Below are positions 12,068-25,339 of a stretch of DNA of 64,000 bases, piece by piece. Below the pieces are notes generated by a model. It worked only from the letters and a program-made list of their open reading frames with translations. It was not told the DNA's origin and did not search any database. The position numbers and the translations under genes were made by a program. Position 1 is the first letter of the stretch. Every line of letters starts with the position of its first letter. Source of the stretch: Siccirubricoccus sp. G192 (GTDB lineage Bacteria > Pseudomonadota > Alphaproteobacteria > Acetobacterales > Acetobacteraceae); contig NZ_JAHREN010000001.1 in assembly GCF_019084075.1 (NCBI RefSeq), forward strand, positions 5,172,501-5,236,500. Reading direction: 5' to 3'.

Positions 12068-13565
12068 TCACCCCACCCGCAGGGGCGCGTCCATGCGCTC
12101 GGCCAGCGCCGTGCGTTGCGCCGGCGTCAGGTGCAGGCCGAGCTTGCTGCGGCGCCACAGCACATCCTCGGCGCTGCGGGCCCATTCCTCGCGCCGGAGC
12201 CAGTCGAGCTCGCGCTCGGAGAGGCCGGCGCCGAGATCGGCGCCGAGATCGGCCAGGCTCGCGGCGCCGCCCAGCATCGCGTCCGTCTCCGCGCCATAGG
12301 CCCGCACCAGCCGGTGCAGGGTGGCGGCGGGCAGCCAGGGGTGCCGCCCCGCCATCTCCGCCTCGAAAGCCGCGAGGCCGAGGCCGCCAGGATTCGCCGC
12401 CCGGCAGCGCCGCCGTGGCGGTCCAGGCGGTGCCGGCGCGGCCAAGCGCGCCGCCGATCCGGCCCATCGCCTCCTCCGCCAGGCGGCGATAGGTGGTGAT
12501 CTTGCCGCCGAAGACCGAAAGCAGCGGCGCCCCGCCGGCCGTATCCAGCTTCAGCACATAGTCGCGGGTCACGGCAGAGGGGTTGTCGGCGCCATCGTCA
12601 TGCAGCGGCCGGACCCCGGAATAGGTCCAGACGATATCCTCGGGGCGCGGCGCGCAGCGGAACTGCCGGCCCACCGCGGCACAGAGATAGGCGGCCTCCT
12701 CCGGCGTGCATCGCGCCATCGCTGGGTCGCCCGTATGCGGCACGTCGGTGGTGCCGACCAGGCTGAACCGCCCCTCATAGGGAATGACGAAGACCACGCG
12801 GCCATCGTCGTTCTGCAGGATATAGGCCTGCTCCCCGGCATGCAGGGCGGGCAGCACGATATGGCTGCCGCGGACCAGCCGCACCCGCTCGGCGGCGCGG
12901 GCATGCGCCGCTGCCTGCGCCTGCATCACCCAGGGGCCGGCGGCATTGACCAGGGCGCGGGCCCGCACCAGGCGCTCCCGCCCCGCCGCGTCGCGGAGCG
13001 TGCAGGCCCAGTCCGCGGCGCCGCGTTCCGCCGCGGCGAAGGCGCTGCCCACGGCGATCTCCGCGCCGCGCCGGGCCGCGTCCTTGGCGTTCAGCACCAC
13101 CAGGCGGCTATCTTCCACCCAGCAGTCGGAATAGGCGAAGGCGGTGGCGATTTCGGGCTTGAGCGGCGCGCCGCGCGGGTCATGGGCAGTGGCGAATTGC
13201 TCGGTGCCCGGGAGGCTGACGCGGCGGGCCAGGTGGTCGTAGAGGAACAGCCCGGCACGGATCATCCAGCGCGGCCGCATCTCCGGCCGGTGCGGCAGCA
13301 CGAAGCGCATCGGCCAGACGATATGCGGCGCGATGCGCAGCAGCACCTCGCGCTCCGCCAGCGCCTCCCGCACCAGGCGGAATTCATACTGCTCCAGGTA
13401 GCGCAGCCCGCCATGGATCAGCTTGGAACTGGCGGAGGAGGTGGCGCCGCCGAGGTCGCCGCGCTCCGCCAGCAGCACCGAGAAACCGCGCCCTGCGGCA
13501 TCGCGGGCGATGCCGCAGCCATTGATGCCGCCGCCGATGACGAGGATATCGACCGCGTCCCGCAT
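12068..13565 (-). pseudogene. glpD: FAD-dependent glycerol-3-phosphate dehydrogenase (GlpD-like), one-base frameshift
   Basis: GlpD-type enzymes oxidise sn-glycerol-3-phosphate to dihydroxyacetone phosphate and pass electrons to quinone. The N-terminus has the FAD-binding VIGGGINGCGIARDAAGRG and the family motifs TSSASSKLIHGGLRYLE, LVNAAGPWV and GGKITTYRRLAEE. The C-terminal half, with the domain ending in EDVLWRRSKLGL, lies in another frame. One extra base at about 12393 explains this, and 1498 bp is one over a multiple of three. The ATG at 13565 shares its A with the phnE stop, so it is translationally coupled to the Phn transporter. Confidence 0.88.
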
Positions 13566-14389
13566 CAGATCAGCCGCGCGCGGATGCGGGTGACGACGAC
13601 CTCGGCCACCACCACCACGGCCAGGATCGCCAGCAGCACCGTCGCCACCCGGTCCCATTGGAAGTAGTTGATGGCATCGTCCAGCACCACGCCGATGCCG
13701 CCGGCGCCGACCAGGCCGAGCACCGCGCTCTCCCGCACATTGATGTCCCAGCGGAACAGCGCCACGCCCCAGAAGGCCGGCTGCACCTGCGGCCAGAACC
13801 CCTTCAGCATCACCGCGCCCCAGGGTGCCCCGGCCGCGCGCAGCGCCTCCGCCGGGCCGGGCGCGGTTTCCTCCAGCGCCTCCGACAGCAGCTTGCCGAC
13901 GAAGCCCACGGAGCGGAAGGCGATGGCGAAGGTGCCGGCCGCGGCGCCGGGGCCGAAGATGGCGACGAAGATCAGCGCCCAGACCAGCGAGTTCACCGAA
14001 CGCGACGCCACCAGGATGAATTGCGCCAGCACGTTCAGCGGCCGCAGCGGGCAGACATTGCGCGCGGCCAGCAGCGCCACCGGGACCGCCAGGGCGAAGG
14101 CCAGGATGGTGCCGAGCGTCGCGATATGCAGCGTCTCGATCAGCGCGGCGTGGACCGCGGGGTAGTAATGCGCGAGGTCCGGCGGCCACATCCGCACCAG
14201 CAGGTCGGCCATCTGCTCCGGCGCATCGGCCAGGAATTCCGGGATGATGTCGATGCTGCGCACCGCCCAGGCCAGCGCGGCCACGACCACCAGCCAGACC
14301 AGCCAGCGCGAGAGCCGCTGCGCCGGGGTGAAGCGCCGCCATTCCCGCCGCAGCGGCGCGGCCGGGTCGGGGATGGAGGTGGCGCTCAT
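13565..14389 (-). CDS. phnE: Phosphonate-type ABC transporter permease (PhnE-like, second copy)
   Basis: This 274-residue inner-membrane permease has about six hydrophobic segments and the BPD permease signature in EALRAAGAPWGAVMLKGFWPQ. It overlaps the preceding permease by four bases (ATGA), and its stop overlaps the GlpD-like start. Together with the other PhnE copy it should form the heterodimeric channel of the phnD-phnC-phnE-phnE importer. Substrate class is inferred from family and neighbours, not proven. Confidence 0.9.
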   Translation of the reverse strand: MSATSIPDPAAPLRREWRRFTPAQRLSRWLVWLVVVAALAWAVRSIDIIPEFLADAPEQMADLLVRMWPPDLAHYYPAVHAALIETLHIATLGTILAFALAVPVALLAARNVCPLRPLNVLAQFILVASRSVNSLVWALIFVAIFGPGAAAGTFAIAFRSVGFVGKLLSEALEETAPGPAEALRAAGAPWGAVMLKGFWPQVQPAFWGVALFRWDINVRESAVLGLVGAGGIGVVLDDAINYFQWDRVATVLLAILAVVVVAEVVVTRIRARLI

Positions 14390-15170
14390 CGCAACGCCGC
14401 CCGCACCCGGCCGGAGACGACCTCCGCCAGGAAGATCAGCGCGATGATGGTGAGCAGGATGGCGCAGACGAAGTCATAGTCGAAACGCTTGAAGGCGGCG
14501 AAGAGGGTGCCGCCAATCCCGCCCGCGCCGACGATGCCGACCAGGGTGGAGTTCCGCAGGTTGGAATCCAGCTGATAGAGGCAGAAGCCCACGAAGCGCG
14601 AGGCCACCTGCGGCAGCACGGCATAGAGCAGCACGGAGGCACCCGGCGCGCCCGCCGCCCGCACCGCCTCCACAGGCTTCATGGAGATCTCCTCGATCGC
14701 CTCGGCAAACAGCTTGGCGATGAAGCCCATGCTGGCGATGGTGAGCGCCGCCACCCCGGCCAGCGCTCCGAAGCCCAGCGCCTTCACGAAGAGGATGGCG
14801 ACAATTACGTAATGCAGGCTGCGGCAGAGCGCGATGAAGGCGCGGGTCGGCACGGCGATGAACCAGGGCGAGAGGTTGCGCGCCGCCATCAGCCCGAGCG
14901 GCAGCGAGATCAGGATGCCGAGCGCGGAGGCCAGCGCCGCGATCTGCAAACTCTCCAGCATGCCTTCCAGCAGCAATTCCCAGCGCGTGAAGTTCGGCGG
15001 GAACATCCGCGCCAGGAACCGCCCGCCCTCGCCGAACCCGGCCGCCAGCCTGGCCCAGTTCAGGTCGAGCTGGGTCGCCGCGAAGACCGCATAGACGGCC
15101 AGGGCCAGCAGGCCGAGCCGGGCGCCCCAATTCGGCGCGAAGGCCTGGCGCGCGGCCGCGGCGGCGCCGC

Positions 15171-15174
<4 letters not shown>
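14386..15174 (-). CDS. phnE: Phosphonate-type ABC transporter permease (PhnE-like, first copy)
   Basis: This permease of about 262 residues is related to the following one. It has the permease signature in [20 protein letters not shown] and [17 protein letters not shown] near the C-terminus. I chose the GTG at 15174 because it overlaps the phnC stop as GTGA and has GGGGAGG seven bases upstream; a TTG at 15180 is the alternative. Confidence 0.9.
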
Positions 15175-15934
<760 letters not shown>

Positions 15935-15938
<4 letters not shown>

Positions 15939-17017
15939 TGCGGGCGAGCAGCCGGCTGGGGCGTCCCTGGGGCCGGCGCCTGCTGCTGCTGGCGCTGCTG
16001 CGCGCGGCGGGCCGCGGCGGCTTCCTCGGCGCGCGCCTCGGCGTCGAAATTGGCGCGGGTATAGGGGGCGTTCACGGCATCCGCCACGGCGCGCACCGGC
16101 TCCCAGTCGCGCAGATAGGTGGCGGGCCAGAAGCGGTCATTGCCGCCGAGGTCGCGCCGCATCGCCTCCGGGAAACGGTAGTCGAAGAAGCATTGGTGGA
16201 TCTTCGCCGCCAGTTCTGGCCTGAGGTCGTGCGCCAGGGCGAAGGAGCTGGTCGGGAAGGGCGCGCTCTGCCAGAGGACACGGATATTCTCCCCCTTCAC
16301 CTGGCCGCGCCCGACCATGCGGCCGAACACGTCGGAGGCGACGGGCGCCGCGTCGTAGTCGCCGGCATTCACGCCCATCACGCTGCGGTCATGCCCGCCG
16401 GAATAGACCACGCGGTAATCCTGGTCCGGCACCAGCCCCTGGGCCGGGAAGAAGGCGCGCGGCGCGAGGTTGCCGGAATTGGAGGTGGCGGAGGTATGCG
16501 CCACGCGCTTGCCCTTGAGGTCGGTCAGGCTCTGGAAGGGGCTGTCGGCGCGGACCAGCACCTGCACGCGATAGCTCTCGTAGTGCTCCGGCCCGCCCTT
16601 CACCGCGAAGGGCACCGCGCCCGCCAGGTTCACCGCGAAGGCGGTGGGGCCGGTGGAGAAGCCGGCGATGTGCAGCCGCCCGCTCCGCATCGCCTCCACC
16701 TGCGCGGCGTTGCTGGTCACCTGGAAATACACCACGCGCTTGCCGGTGCAGGCGGTCAGGTGCTCCAGGAAGGGCCGGAACTGGTTGGCATAGAGCGCGG
16801 GATCCTCGACCGGCGTATAGGCGAAGACCAGGGTGGAGGGGTCGCGGAAGCGCGCCGGGTCCTGCGGCGGGTCGGCGGTGAGGTCGCGGTCCTCGTCGCA
16901 ATAGGCGTCGTCCAGCGCGCCGCGATGGCTGCAGGCGGCCTGCTGCGCCTCGGCGGCGGGCAGCCAGGCGCCGAGCGTGATGGCCAGCCCGGCGGCGCCG
17001 AGAATGCTACGGATCAT
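15935..17017 (-). CDS. phnD: Phosphonate-type ABC transporter substrate-binding protein
   Basis: This 360-residue periplasmic binding protein begins with a clear signal peptide ([18 protein letters not shown], cleavage near AEA-QQ). The PhnD-family core is recognisable: [50 protein letters not shown] and [17 protein letters not shown]. The last 30 residues are low-complexity and rich in Gln, Ala and Pro. The ATG at 17017 follows GGGGAGGAACC and overlaps the HAD stop (ATGA). The ligand might be a phosphonate or phosphate ester. Confidence 0.92.
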
Positions 17018-17860
17018 GTGGTTCCTCCCCTTGTTGCGGCTCGCGCGGCCAGCACGGCTTCGGTGAATTCCACGAAACCCGCCCCGGCTTCCGCCCGGGT
17101 GACATAGGCCGGGGCGGCCGGCATCGCATCCAGGAAGGGCAGCACATTCGCCACGCCGATGGAAAGCGGCACTTCGGCAAAGATCGGCGCGTCGTTCGGG
17201 CTGTCGCCGAGATAGGCGACCTGCCCCAGCACCCCCTCCAGCGGCTGCCACAGCGTGGCAAACAGGTGCCGGAGGCCGGAAAGCTTGTCCCATTGCCCCA
17301 TCCAGGCATTCACATGGATGGAGGACACCTTGGCCGCCGCGCCCCCCGCCCGGAAGATGCCGGCGATCCGCTCCGCCGCATCAAGGCCGAGCGGCCCGGC
17401 ATCCTCGCGGAAATCCACCGCCACATCGAAAAGCCGGAAAGGCTGGTCGGCGGCGAGCGCGCTGCCCGGCACCGCCGCCATGGCCTGCTGCGCCAGCCGC
17501 TCCAGCGCCGCGCGGGCGGGCAGGTCCTGCACCGCATGCCGGCGCATCCGGCGGGTGGCGGGGTCATGCGCGTACCAGAGGGCGCCATTCTCACCGACCA
17601 CCGCCGCCACCGGCCAGGTCCGGGCGATCATGTCGCACCAGCCGGCCGGGCGGCCGGTGATAGGCACCACCGCGATGCCGGCCAGGGCCAGCCGCTCCAG
17701 TGCCGCATAGGCGGCGGCGGTCAGGCGGCCCGCGGTGGTGAGGGTGTCGTCGATATCGGTCAGGACCCAGCGCAGCCCGGCCAGGACGGCAGCGGGCGCC
17801 GCGGCCAGGGGGGGCCGGCACCGTCCTCTCGCTGCAACTCCCGGCCCGCAAATGAACCAT
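17014..17860 (-). pseudogene. HAD-superfamily phosphatase (HAD-IIB type), frameshifted near the N-terminus
   Basis: HAD motif I, VLTDIDDTLTT, motif II PITGRPAGWCDM, a conserved Lys (WDKLSG) and motif IV LGDSPNDAPIF indicate a cytosolic sugar- or polyol-phosphate phosphatase. From the ATG at 17860 the frame enters motif I only if one C is removed from the seven-C run at 17807-17813. The 847-bp length is one over a multiple of three. Without that correction only starts downstream of motif I remain, apart from a possible CTG. It is the first gene of the phn-like operon, 57 bp downstream of the DeoR regulator. Confidence 0.78.
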
Positions 17861-17917
17861 GCCCGATACGATCCCGCCCATGTGGTAGTTACACCAGGCC
17901 ATGTGGCAGATCAAACA

Positions 17918-18711
17918 TCAAACCTCGGGCGGCGCGATCGTGATCCGCACCCCGGCCCGGTCCAGTGCGGCCGCCAATTTGGCCGGCGGCGGCTGGTCGG
18001 TGACCAGGTCGGTCAGGGCGGAGAGGTCGCAGACCCGCTCCAGATGCGCCTTGCCGATTTGCCCGAATCCACCAGCAGCACCCGCCGCGCCGCCTGGCCC
18101 AGCATGGCCCGCTTCACCCAGGCCGCCCGGCTTTCCACATCCGAAGGCCCGGCCAGGGTGAGGCCGGAGGCGCCAATCAGCGCCATATCGGCATTGAAGC
18201 GCTCCAGGAAAGCCTGGGTCTCCGGCCCATAGGCGGCGCGTTCGGCGGCATAGAACTCGCCGGGGCAGAGCAGCACCCGCATCCCCGGCGCCGGCGCCAG
18301 CGCCTCGGCCACGCCAAGGCTGTTGGTGAGCACCGTGCCCTCCGGCTCGCGGCCGGCCAGGGCGCGGGCGAAATGCGCGGTGGTGGAGCCGGCATCGACC
18401 ATCAGCACCGCCCCCGGCTCCACCAGCGCGGCGGCGGCGGCGCCGATCCGGGCGCGTTCCGCCACCGCCATCCGCTCCCGCTGGCCCACCGCCGGCTGCA
18501 ACCCGGCATGGGTGACGGAGGCGCCGCCATAGGTGCGGCGCACCTCGCCCTGGCGGGACAATTGCTCGATGTCGCGCCGCACCGTTTCGGCCGAGACGCC
18601 GAATTCCGCGGCCAGGGCCGATATGCGCACGGTGGGGTCGGCCGCCAGCGCGGCCAGGATGCGGCGGTGGCGCTGCTCCTTGGAAGGTGCATCCAGGCTG
18701 CGGGGCGGCAT
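17918..18711 (-). pseudogene. DeoR/GlpR-family transcriptional regulator, frameshifted near the C-terminus
   Basis: The N-terminus has the DeoR winged helix (RISALAAEFGVSAETVRRDIEQL, positions 29-51) and the sensor domain has the family signature VDAGSTTAHFARALAG. These repressors usually respond to sugar or polyol phosphates. In the current frame the protein ends early at 18013. Restoring one missing base at about 18056 gives the normal ending VDSGK-FGKAHLERVCDLSALT with stop at 17918-17920. Its position immediately upstream of the HAD-Phn-GlpD genes suggests that it controls them, much as GlpR controls glycerol-3-phosphate genes. Confidence 0.82.
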
Positions 18712-18714
18712 GTC

Positions 18715-21033
<2,319 letters not shown>

Positions 21034-21045
21034 GGTGTTGCTCCG

Positions 21046-21651
21046 TCAGCCCCGGGCCAGCCGGCGGTCCACAAATTCCAGCCGGTCCTGGCCCCAGAAG
21101 ATATCCTCGCCGATCACGTAGCTCGGCGCGCCGAAGACGCCGCGGGCAAGGGCCGCCTGGGTATCCGCATCCCGCCGCTCCGCCCAGCGCGGCTCGGCGC
21201 CGAGCCGCATCACCGCCTCGGGGTCGAGGCCCTGTTCGGCGATCAGCGCGGCGAGGGTGGCGGGGTCGCCGGTATCCTGCTCCTCCTCCCACAACGCCTT
21301 CAGCACGCGATGCGCGAGGCGGATGGCCGGCGCATCGCCCATGGTCTCCCGCAGCGCGATCACGCAGCAGGTGGCGGGCAATTCCCTGGCCGGGAAATGC
21401 CTGGGCTGGATCGTGATGGGGATGCCGAGATGGTCGCGCCAGCGCGCCAGTTCCTGCAAGCGATAGGCCTGGCGCTGCGGCGAGCGCTTCGGCAGCGGCA
21501 GCCCGCCGGAGCCGGCGAAGATGGTGCCGAAATCCACCGGCCAGATGCGCAGCGAAGCCCCATGCTTCGCCGCCAGCGCCTCGATCCGCGCCGCGCCGAG
21601 ATGCGTCCAGGGCGAGTTGAGCGAAGCGTAGTAGTCGATGTGCCGGGCCAT
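21046..21651 (-). CDS. 2-hydroxychromene-2-carboxylate isomerase-like protein (DsbA-like fold)
   Basis: This 201-residue thioredoxin-fold protein starts at ATG 21651 (ARHIDYYASLNSPWTHLG). The Ser in the active-site segment SLNSPWTHLG replaces the CXXC of DsbA. Further family motifs are RHFPARELPA and FGAPSYVIGEDIFWGQDRLEF. NahD-type isomerases act in aromatic breakdown, and glutathione-S-transferase kappa relatives share the fold. It sits between the CoA-transferase and molybdopterin dehydrogenase genes with 12-13-bp gaps. Confidence 0.88.
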   Translation of the reverse strand: MARHIDYYASLNSPWTHLGAARIEALAAKHGASLRIWPVDFGTIFAGSGGLPLPKRSPQRQAYRLQELARWRDHLGIPITIQPRHFPARELPATCCVIALRETMGDAPAIRLAHRVLKALWEEEQDTGDPATLAALIAEQGLDPEAVMRLGAEPRWAERRDADTQAALARGVFGAPSYVIGEDIFWGQDRLEFVDRRLARG

Positions 21652-21664
21652 CGGCCTTGCCCCC

Positions 21665-22315
21665 TCAGCTCGCCAGCAGCGCCGCGCCGGTGGCGGCACG
21701 CGCCGCCTCCAGCGTGACGCCGGGCGCCAATTCGCGCAGTCGAAACCCCTCGCCCAGCGGCTCGAAGAGGCCGAGATTGGTGGCGACCAGCGTCACCACC
21801 CCGCGCGCCGTCACCGGCAGGGCGCAGCGTTCCACCAGGCGGGGCGCGCCGCTGCGCGTATTGTGCTCCAGGATGATGTAGACGCGCCTGGCGCAGGCGG
21901 CGAGGTCCATGGCGCCGCCGATGCCGCCGCCCTTGGCCCCGGCCACCTTCCAATTGGCGAAGTCGCCGTTGCAGGCCACCTCATAGGCGCCCATGACAGT
22001 CACATCGATGCGGCCAGAGCGGATGATGCCGAAACTGTCGGCATGATGCACCACGGCGGCGCCCGGATTCAGCGAGACGTTCTGCCCGCCGGCATTCACC
22101 AGGTGCAGGTCCTCCTGCCCCTCCGGCAGCACCGGCCCATAGCCGATCACGCCGTTCTCGGCATGATAGGTGATCTCGCGCCCACCGATATCGGTATTGG
22201 AACAGAGCGTCGGGATGCCGACGCCGAGATTGACGATCCAGCCATCCTGGAATTCACGGGCCAGCCGGTCCGCCATCTGCTGCCGGGACCAGCCGATCTT
22301 GTCCGTGCCGCTCAT
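21665..22315 (-). CDS. CoA-transferase, subunit B
   Basis: This 216-residue beta subunit of a heteromeric family I CoA-transferase carries the catalytic glutamate in HAENGVIGYGP and the substrate-loop VNLGVGIPTL. Its ATG (22315) overlaps the stop of the A subunit by four bases. Family members move CoA from succinyl- or acetyl-CoA to oxoacids. The acceptor acid here is unknown. Confidence 0.92.
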   Translation of the reverse strand: MSGTDKIGWSRQQMADRLAREFQDGWIVNLGVGIPTLCSNTDIGGREITYHAENGVIGYGPVLPEGQEDLHLVNAGGQNVSLNPGAAVVHHADSFGIIRSGRIDVTVMGAYEVACNGDFANWKVAGAKGGGIGGAMDLAACARRVYIILEHNTRSGAPRLVERCALPVTARGVVTLVATNLGLFEPLGEGFRLRELAPGVTLEAARAATGAALLAS

Positions 22316-23052
22316 CGCACGCGCTCCTTCCGGCGAACGGGCCACAATCCCTCGGGCTCCGGCGGAATCCGCACCAGCCGCTGCACGAAGATGCCGGGGG
22401 TATGGATATGGTCGGGGTCGAGGCTGCCGATGGGCAGGATCTCCTCCTCCACCTCCACCACCACATGGCGCGCGGCGGCGGCCATCAGCGGGTTGAAATT
22501 GCGCTGGCTGAGGCGGAATTGCAGGTTGCCCGCCGCATCGGCGCGATGCGCCCGCAGGAAGGCGTAATCCACCGGCATGGCGTATTCCAGCAGGTATTCG
22601 CGCCCATTGATGACCCGTGTCTCGCGCCCCTCGGCGATTTCGGTGCCGACGCCGGTCGGGGTATAGAAGGCGGGGATGCCGCAGCCCGCGGCGCGCAGCC
22701 GCTCCGCAAGCGTGCCCTGCGGCACCAGCTCGGCCTCCACCTCGCCGGCCTCGTAGTATTTGGTGAAGGGCAGCACATCGGTCGGGCGGCCGGGGGCGGT
22801 GAAGCTGCAGACCACCTTCCGCACCTGGCCATTCTCCACCAGCATGCCGAGATCGGGCATGCGCGGCTGATGCGCGCCGCCGGTGGTATTGGCGATGCAG
22901 GTGAGGTCGCGGGCCCCCTGCGCCAGCAGCGCCATGATGAGGTTGTAGGGCGTGCCCGGCGCGGCGAAGCCGCCGAAGGCGATCACCGATCCGTCCGGGA
23001 TATCCGCCACCGCCTCGGCAAAACTGGCAACCACCTTGCTTTTTTGGCCCAT
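22312..23052 (-). CDS. CoA-transferase, subunit A
   Basis: This 246-residue alpha subunit starts at ATG 23052 and has the glycine-rich CoA-binding region IAFGGFAAPGTPYNLI, NTTGGAHQPRMPDLG and the YTPTGVGTEIAEG motif seen in glutaconate/3-oxoacid CoA-transferase A chains. Its stop overlaps subunit B. A 147-bp gap separates it from the Ldh2-type gene upstream, so an internal promoter is possible. Confidence 0.92.
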   Translation of the reverse strand: MGQKSKVVASFAEAVADIPDGSVIAFGGFAAPGTPYNLIMALLAQGARDLTCIANTTGGAHQPRMPDLGMLVENGQVRKVVCSFTAPGRPTDVLPFTKYYEAGEVEAELVPQGTLAERLRAAGCGIPAFYTPTGVGTEIAEGRETRVINGREYLLEYAMPVDYAFLRAHRADAAGNLQFRLSQRNFNPLMAAAARHVVVEVEEEILPIGSLDPDHIHTPGIFVQRLVRIPPEPEGLWPVRRKERVR

Positions 23053-23199
23053 GGCCCGGCTTTCCTCCCGCCTGTTCCGACGATGCTGCTGGCGGGAAGC
23101 TTAGTCCAAGGCCGCTCCGGCTGGAAATGCGCGTGTTTCCAGCCCGCAGCGCCCGATCTCCGGCGCAGCGTCGATGCGGCTCCCCGCCGGGCAGAAGGG

Positions 23200-24261
23200 T
23201 CAGGCCGCCCCGAAGCCGAGTTGCGCGCCGAGGCTGCCGGCCTCCGCCAGCCCTTGCAGCTTCTTCCAGGTGGCCGCCTCGATCTCGATGCCCTCCCGCG
23301 CGCGCTCGATCTCCTGCCGGTGCTCGATCTCGCCGGGATAGAGCACGCCGCTGCTGCCGGTGGAGGGTGGCGTCGCTTTCAGGTAGCCGGCGAGATCCGT
23401 CACCTGCTGGCGGAATTCCAGCAGCGGCCGGAAGGCATCCACCTTGATCGCCAGCATGAAGCAGCCGTCATTGTGCCGCCCGCTGGGCTCCACGCCGAAG
23501 CCGAGGCCGGTGAGGATGCCGCAGAGAATCTCGCCGATCACCGCCAGCCCGTAGCCCTTGTAGCCCTCGCCGGGGCCGCCGAGCGGCAGCAGCGCGCCGC
23601 CGGGCTGCAGCTTCGCCGGGTCGGTCGTGAGCTGGCCCTCGCTGTCCACCACCCAGCCCAGCGGGATCTGCTGGCCGCGCGCCTGGGCCAGCTTCACCTT
23701 GCCGACCGCGACCGCCGAGGTCGCCATGTCGATGAACAATGGCCCCTCCAGGTCGGAGGGCACGGCAATGGCCCAGGGGTTGGTGCCGAGCCGCGCCTCC
23801 CGCCCGCCGAAGGGCGCCACGGATTTCGGCGAGCGGCCGGAATCCGCCCAGGCCATGCCGATCATCCCCGCCGCCGCCGCCATCAGCGGGTAGCTGGCCA
23901 GCCGCCCGACATGGCCCTGGCGGAAGACGCTGGCCGCGGCGATGTTGGATGTGCGCGCCTTCTCGATGGTGAGTTGCATGGCGCGTTCGTTGATGACGTA
24001 GCCGAAGCCCCAATTGCCATCCACCACCGTGGTGGTGGGGCTCTCCTGCACGATGGTGAAGGCGGCGCCGGGCACGATATGGCCGGCCTTCATGCGGTCG
24101 ATATAGCCGGGGATCTGGATGATCCCGTGGCTGTCATGGCCGGCCAGGTTGGCGGCCACGCAATGCCGCGCCACCGTGGCGGCCTCATCCTCCGGCACGC
24201 CATTGGCGACGAGCAATGCGCGGCCGATCTCCCGCAGCCGTTCCGCCTGAACCTTGGGCAT
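23200..24261 (-). CDS. Malate/L-lactate dehydrogenase-family (Ldh2) oxidoreductase
   Basis: This 353-residue protein is of the NAD(P)-dependent Ldh2/YlbC type. It has the catalytic-region motif ANLAGHDSHGI, RQGHVGRLASYPLMAA, RLGTNPWAIAVP and YKGYGLAVIGEILCG. Such enzymes reduce or oxidise 2-oxo/2-hydroxy acids or imines such as ureidoglycolate or pyrroline-2-carboxylate. The substrate is open, but the cluster suggests a hydroxy acid intermediate. It lies 13 bp after the enoyl-CoA hydratase gene. Confidence 0.9.
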   Translation of the reverse strand: MPKVQAERLREIGRALLVANGVPEDEAATVARHCVAANLAGHDSHGIIQIPGYIDRMKAGHIVPGAAFTIVQESPTTTVVDGNWGFGYVINERAMQLTIEKARTSNIAAASVFRQGHVGRLASYPLMAAAAGMIGMAWADSGRSPKSVAPFGGREARLGTNPWAIAVPSDLEGPLFIDMATSAVAVGKVKLAQARGQQIPLGWVVDSEGQLTTDPAKLQPGGALLPLGGPGEGYKGYGLAVIGEILCGILTGLGFGVEPSGRHNDGCFMLAIKVDAFRPLLEFRQQVTDLAGYLKATPPSTGSSGVLYPGEIEHRQEIERAREGIEIEAATWKKLQGLAEAGSLGAQLGFGAA

Positions 24262-24274
24262 CCGTCCGATCTCC

Positions 24275-25027
24275 CTATCTTTGCTGCCGTGCTACCGCCA
24301 CCTGCGCCCGGTAGTCCTGGATGCGCCGCTTCAGGCCGGGGCGGCTGGCGGACCGCACCAGCGCGGCCATATCCGCATCATTCTCCGCCGGCGCCGTCCG
24401 CCGGTGCAGCGCCGCGACCGTCTCGGGGTCGAGCCGGCGCGCCGCCGCGGCCGCATGGGCAAGTTCCGCCGGCACCGCCGCCGGAGGCACAACGGCAGTG
24501 GCGAGCCCACAGGCCAGCGCCGCCTCGGCCGTGACCTCCTGGCCGGCGAGCAGCATCGCCCGCGCCGCATCCCGCCCGACCAGCGCGGCCAGCCGCGCGG
24601 TGCCGAGCACCAGGCCGAAGGCGGGGCCGGGAAAGGCGAAGCTGGCGCCGTCCACAGCGATGCGCCGGTCGCAGGCGGCAAACAGGTCGGCGCCGGCGCC
24701 GAAGCTGCGGCCGGTGGCGATGGCGAGCACCGGCACGGGGGCCGCGTGAATCCGTTGCAGCAGCTCCTCGATCCGCACCACCCGCAGCAGCAGGTCGCCA
24801 TCCGAGAGGTCGTCGAGGTCCGACAGGTCGAAGCCCGTGCAGAAATGCCGGCCCTCGCCGCGCAGCACCACCAGCCGCGCGCCACCGGCCAGCGCACCCT
24901 CGAAGGCATCGCCCAGCGCCGCCACCAGTGTCGGGCCCAACGCATTGCCACGCCCGGGCCGGTTCAGCGCCAGGGTGGCGACGCCGTCTTCCAGGCCGGT
25001 GAGGACCGGGGATGCGGCCTCCGTCAC
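24275..25027 (-). CDS. Enoyl-CoA hydratase/isomerase-family protein
   Basis: This 250-residue crotonase-fold protein starts with GTG overlapping the DUF4387 stop. The oxyanion-hole strands are HFCTGFDLSDLDDLSD and the GRSFGAGADLFAACDRRIA segment. Neither position offers the usual pair of hydratase glutamates, so isomerase, hydrolase or another crotonase reaction is possible. It is part of the 26698-18715 cluster. Confidence 0.88.
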   Translation of the reverse strand: MTEAASPVLTGLEDGVATLALNRPGRGNALGPTLVAALGDAFEGALAGGARLVVLRGEGRHFCTGFDLSDLDDLSDGDLLLRVVRIEELLQRIHAAPVPVLAIATGRSFGAGADLFAACDRRIAVDGASFAFPGPAFGLVLGTARLAALVGRDAARAMLLAGQEVTAEAALACGLATAVVPPAAVPAELAHAAAAARRLDPETVAALHRRTAPAENDADMAALVRSASRPGLKRRIQDYRAQVAVARQQR

Positions 25028-25335
25028 ACCGGGATCTCCACATCGAGCAGCGGCGTGTGCTGCTGCGCGCCATAGACATCGGTATCGCCGATATCGCCGG
25101 CCGGGACCAGGCGCGGGAGGGTGGCCTTGAAGGCAAGCCCGGCCTCGTATTCGGTGAAGAGCACCTCCCCGGCGCCAACGCCGTAGAGCCGGGCGAAGAG
25201 TTCGGGGCAGAGCACGCCGGTCGCGCGCACGCGGCGGAACAGGCCGGGATCGTCGAAGACCACGTCGATGGTCAGGTCGAAGGGGCCGGCATTCTTGCTC
25301 TTGCAGACCTTGGCGATGTCGCGGATGCGAGGCAT
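25024..25335 (-). CDS. DUF4387 family protein
   Basis: This 103-residue protein starts at ATG 25335, four bases after the AtuA-like stop. Its pattern (IAKVCKSKNAGPFDLTIDVVF, positions 7-27, then GVLCPELFARLYG and a conserved VYGAQQHTPLL end) matches the short proteins that accompany AtuA/DUF1446 genes, with which they are often fused or adjacent. Biochemical function is not established. Confidence 0.8.
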   Translation of the reverse strand: MPRIRDIAKVCKSKNAGPFDLTIDVVFDDPGLFRRVRATGVLCPELFARLYGVGAGEVLFTEYEAGLAFKATLPRLVPAGDIGDTDVYGAQQHTPLLDVEIPV

Positions 25336-25339
25336 GGGA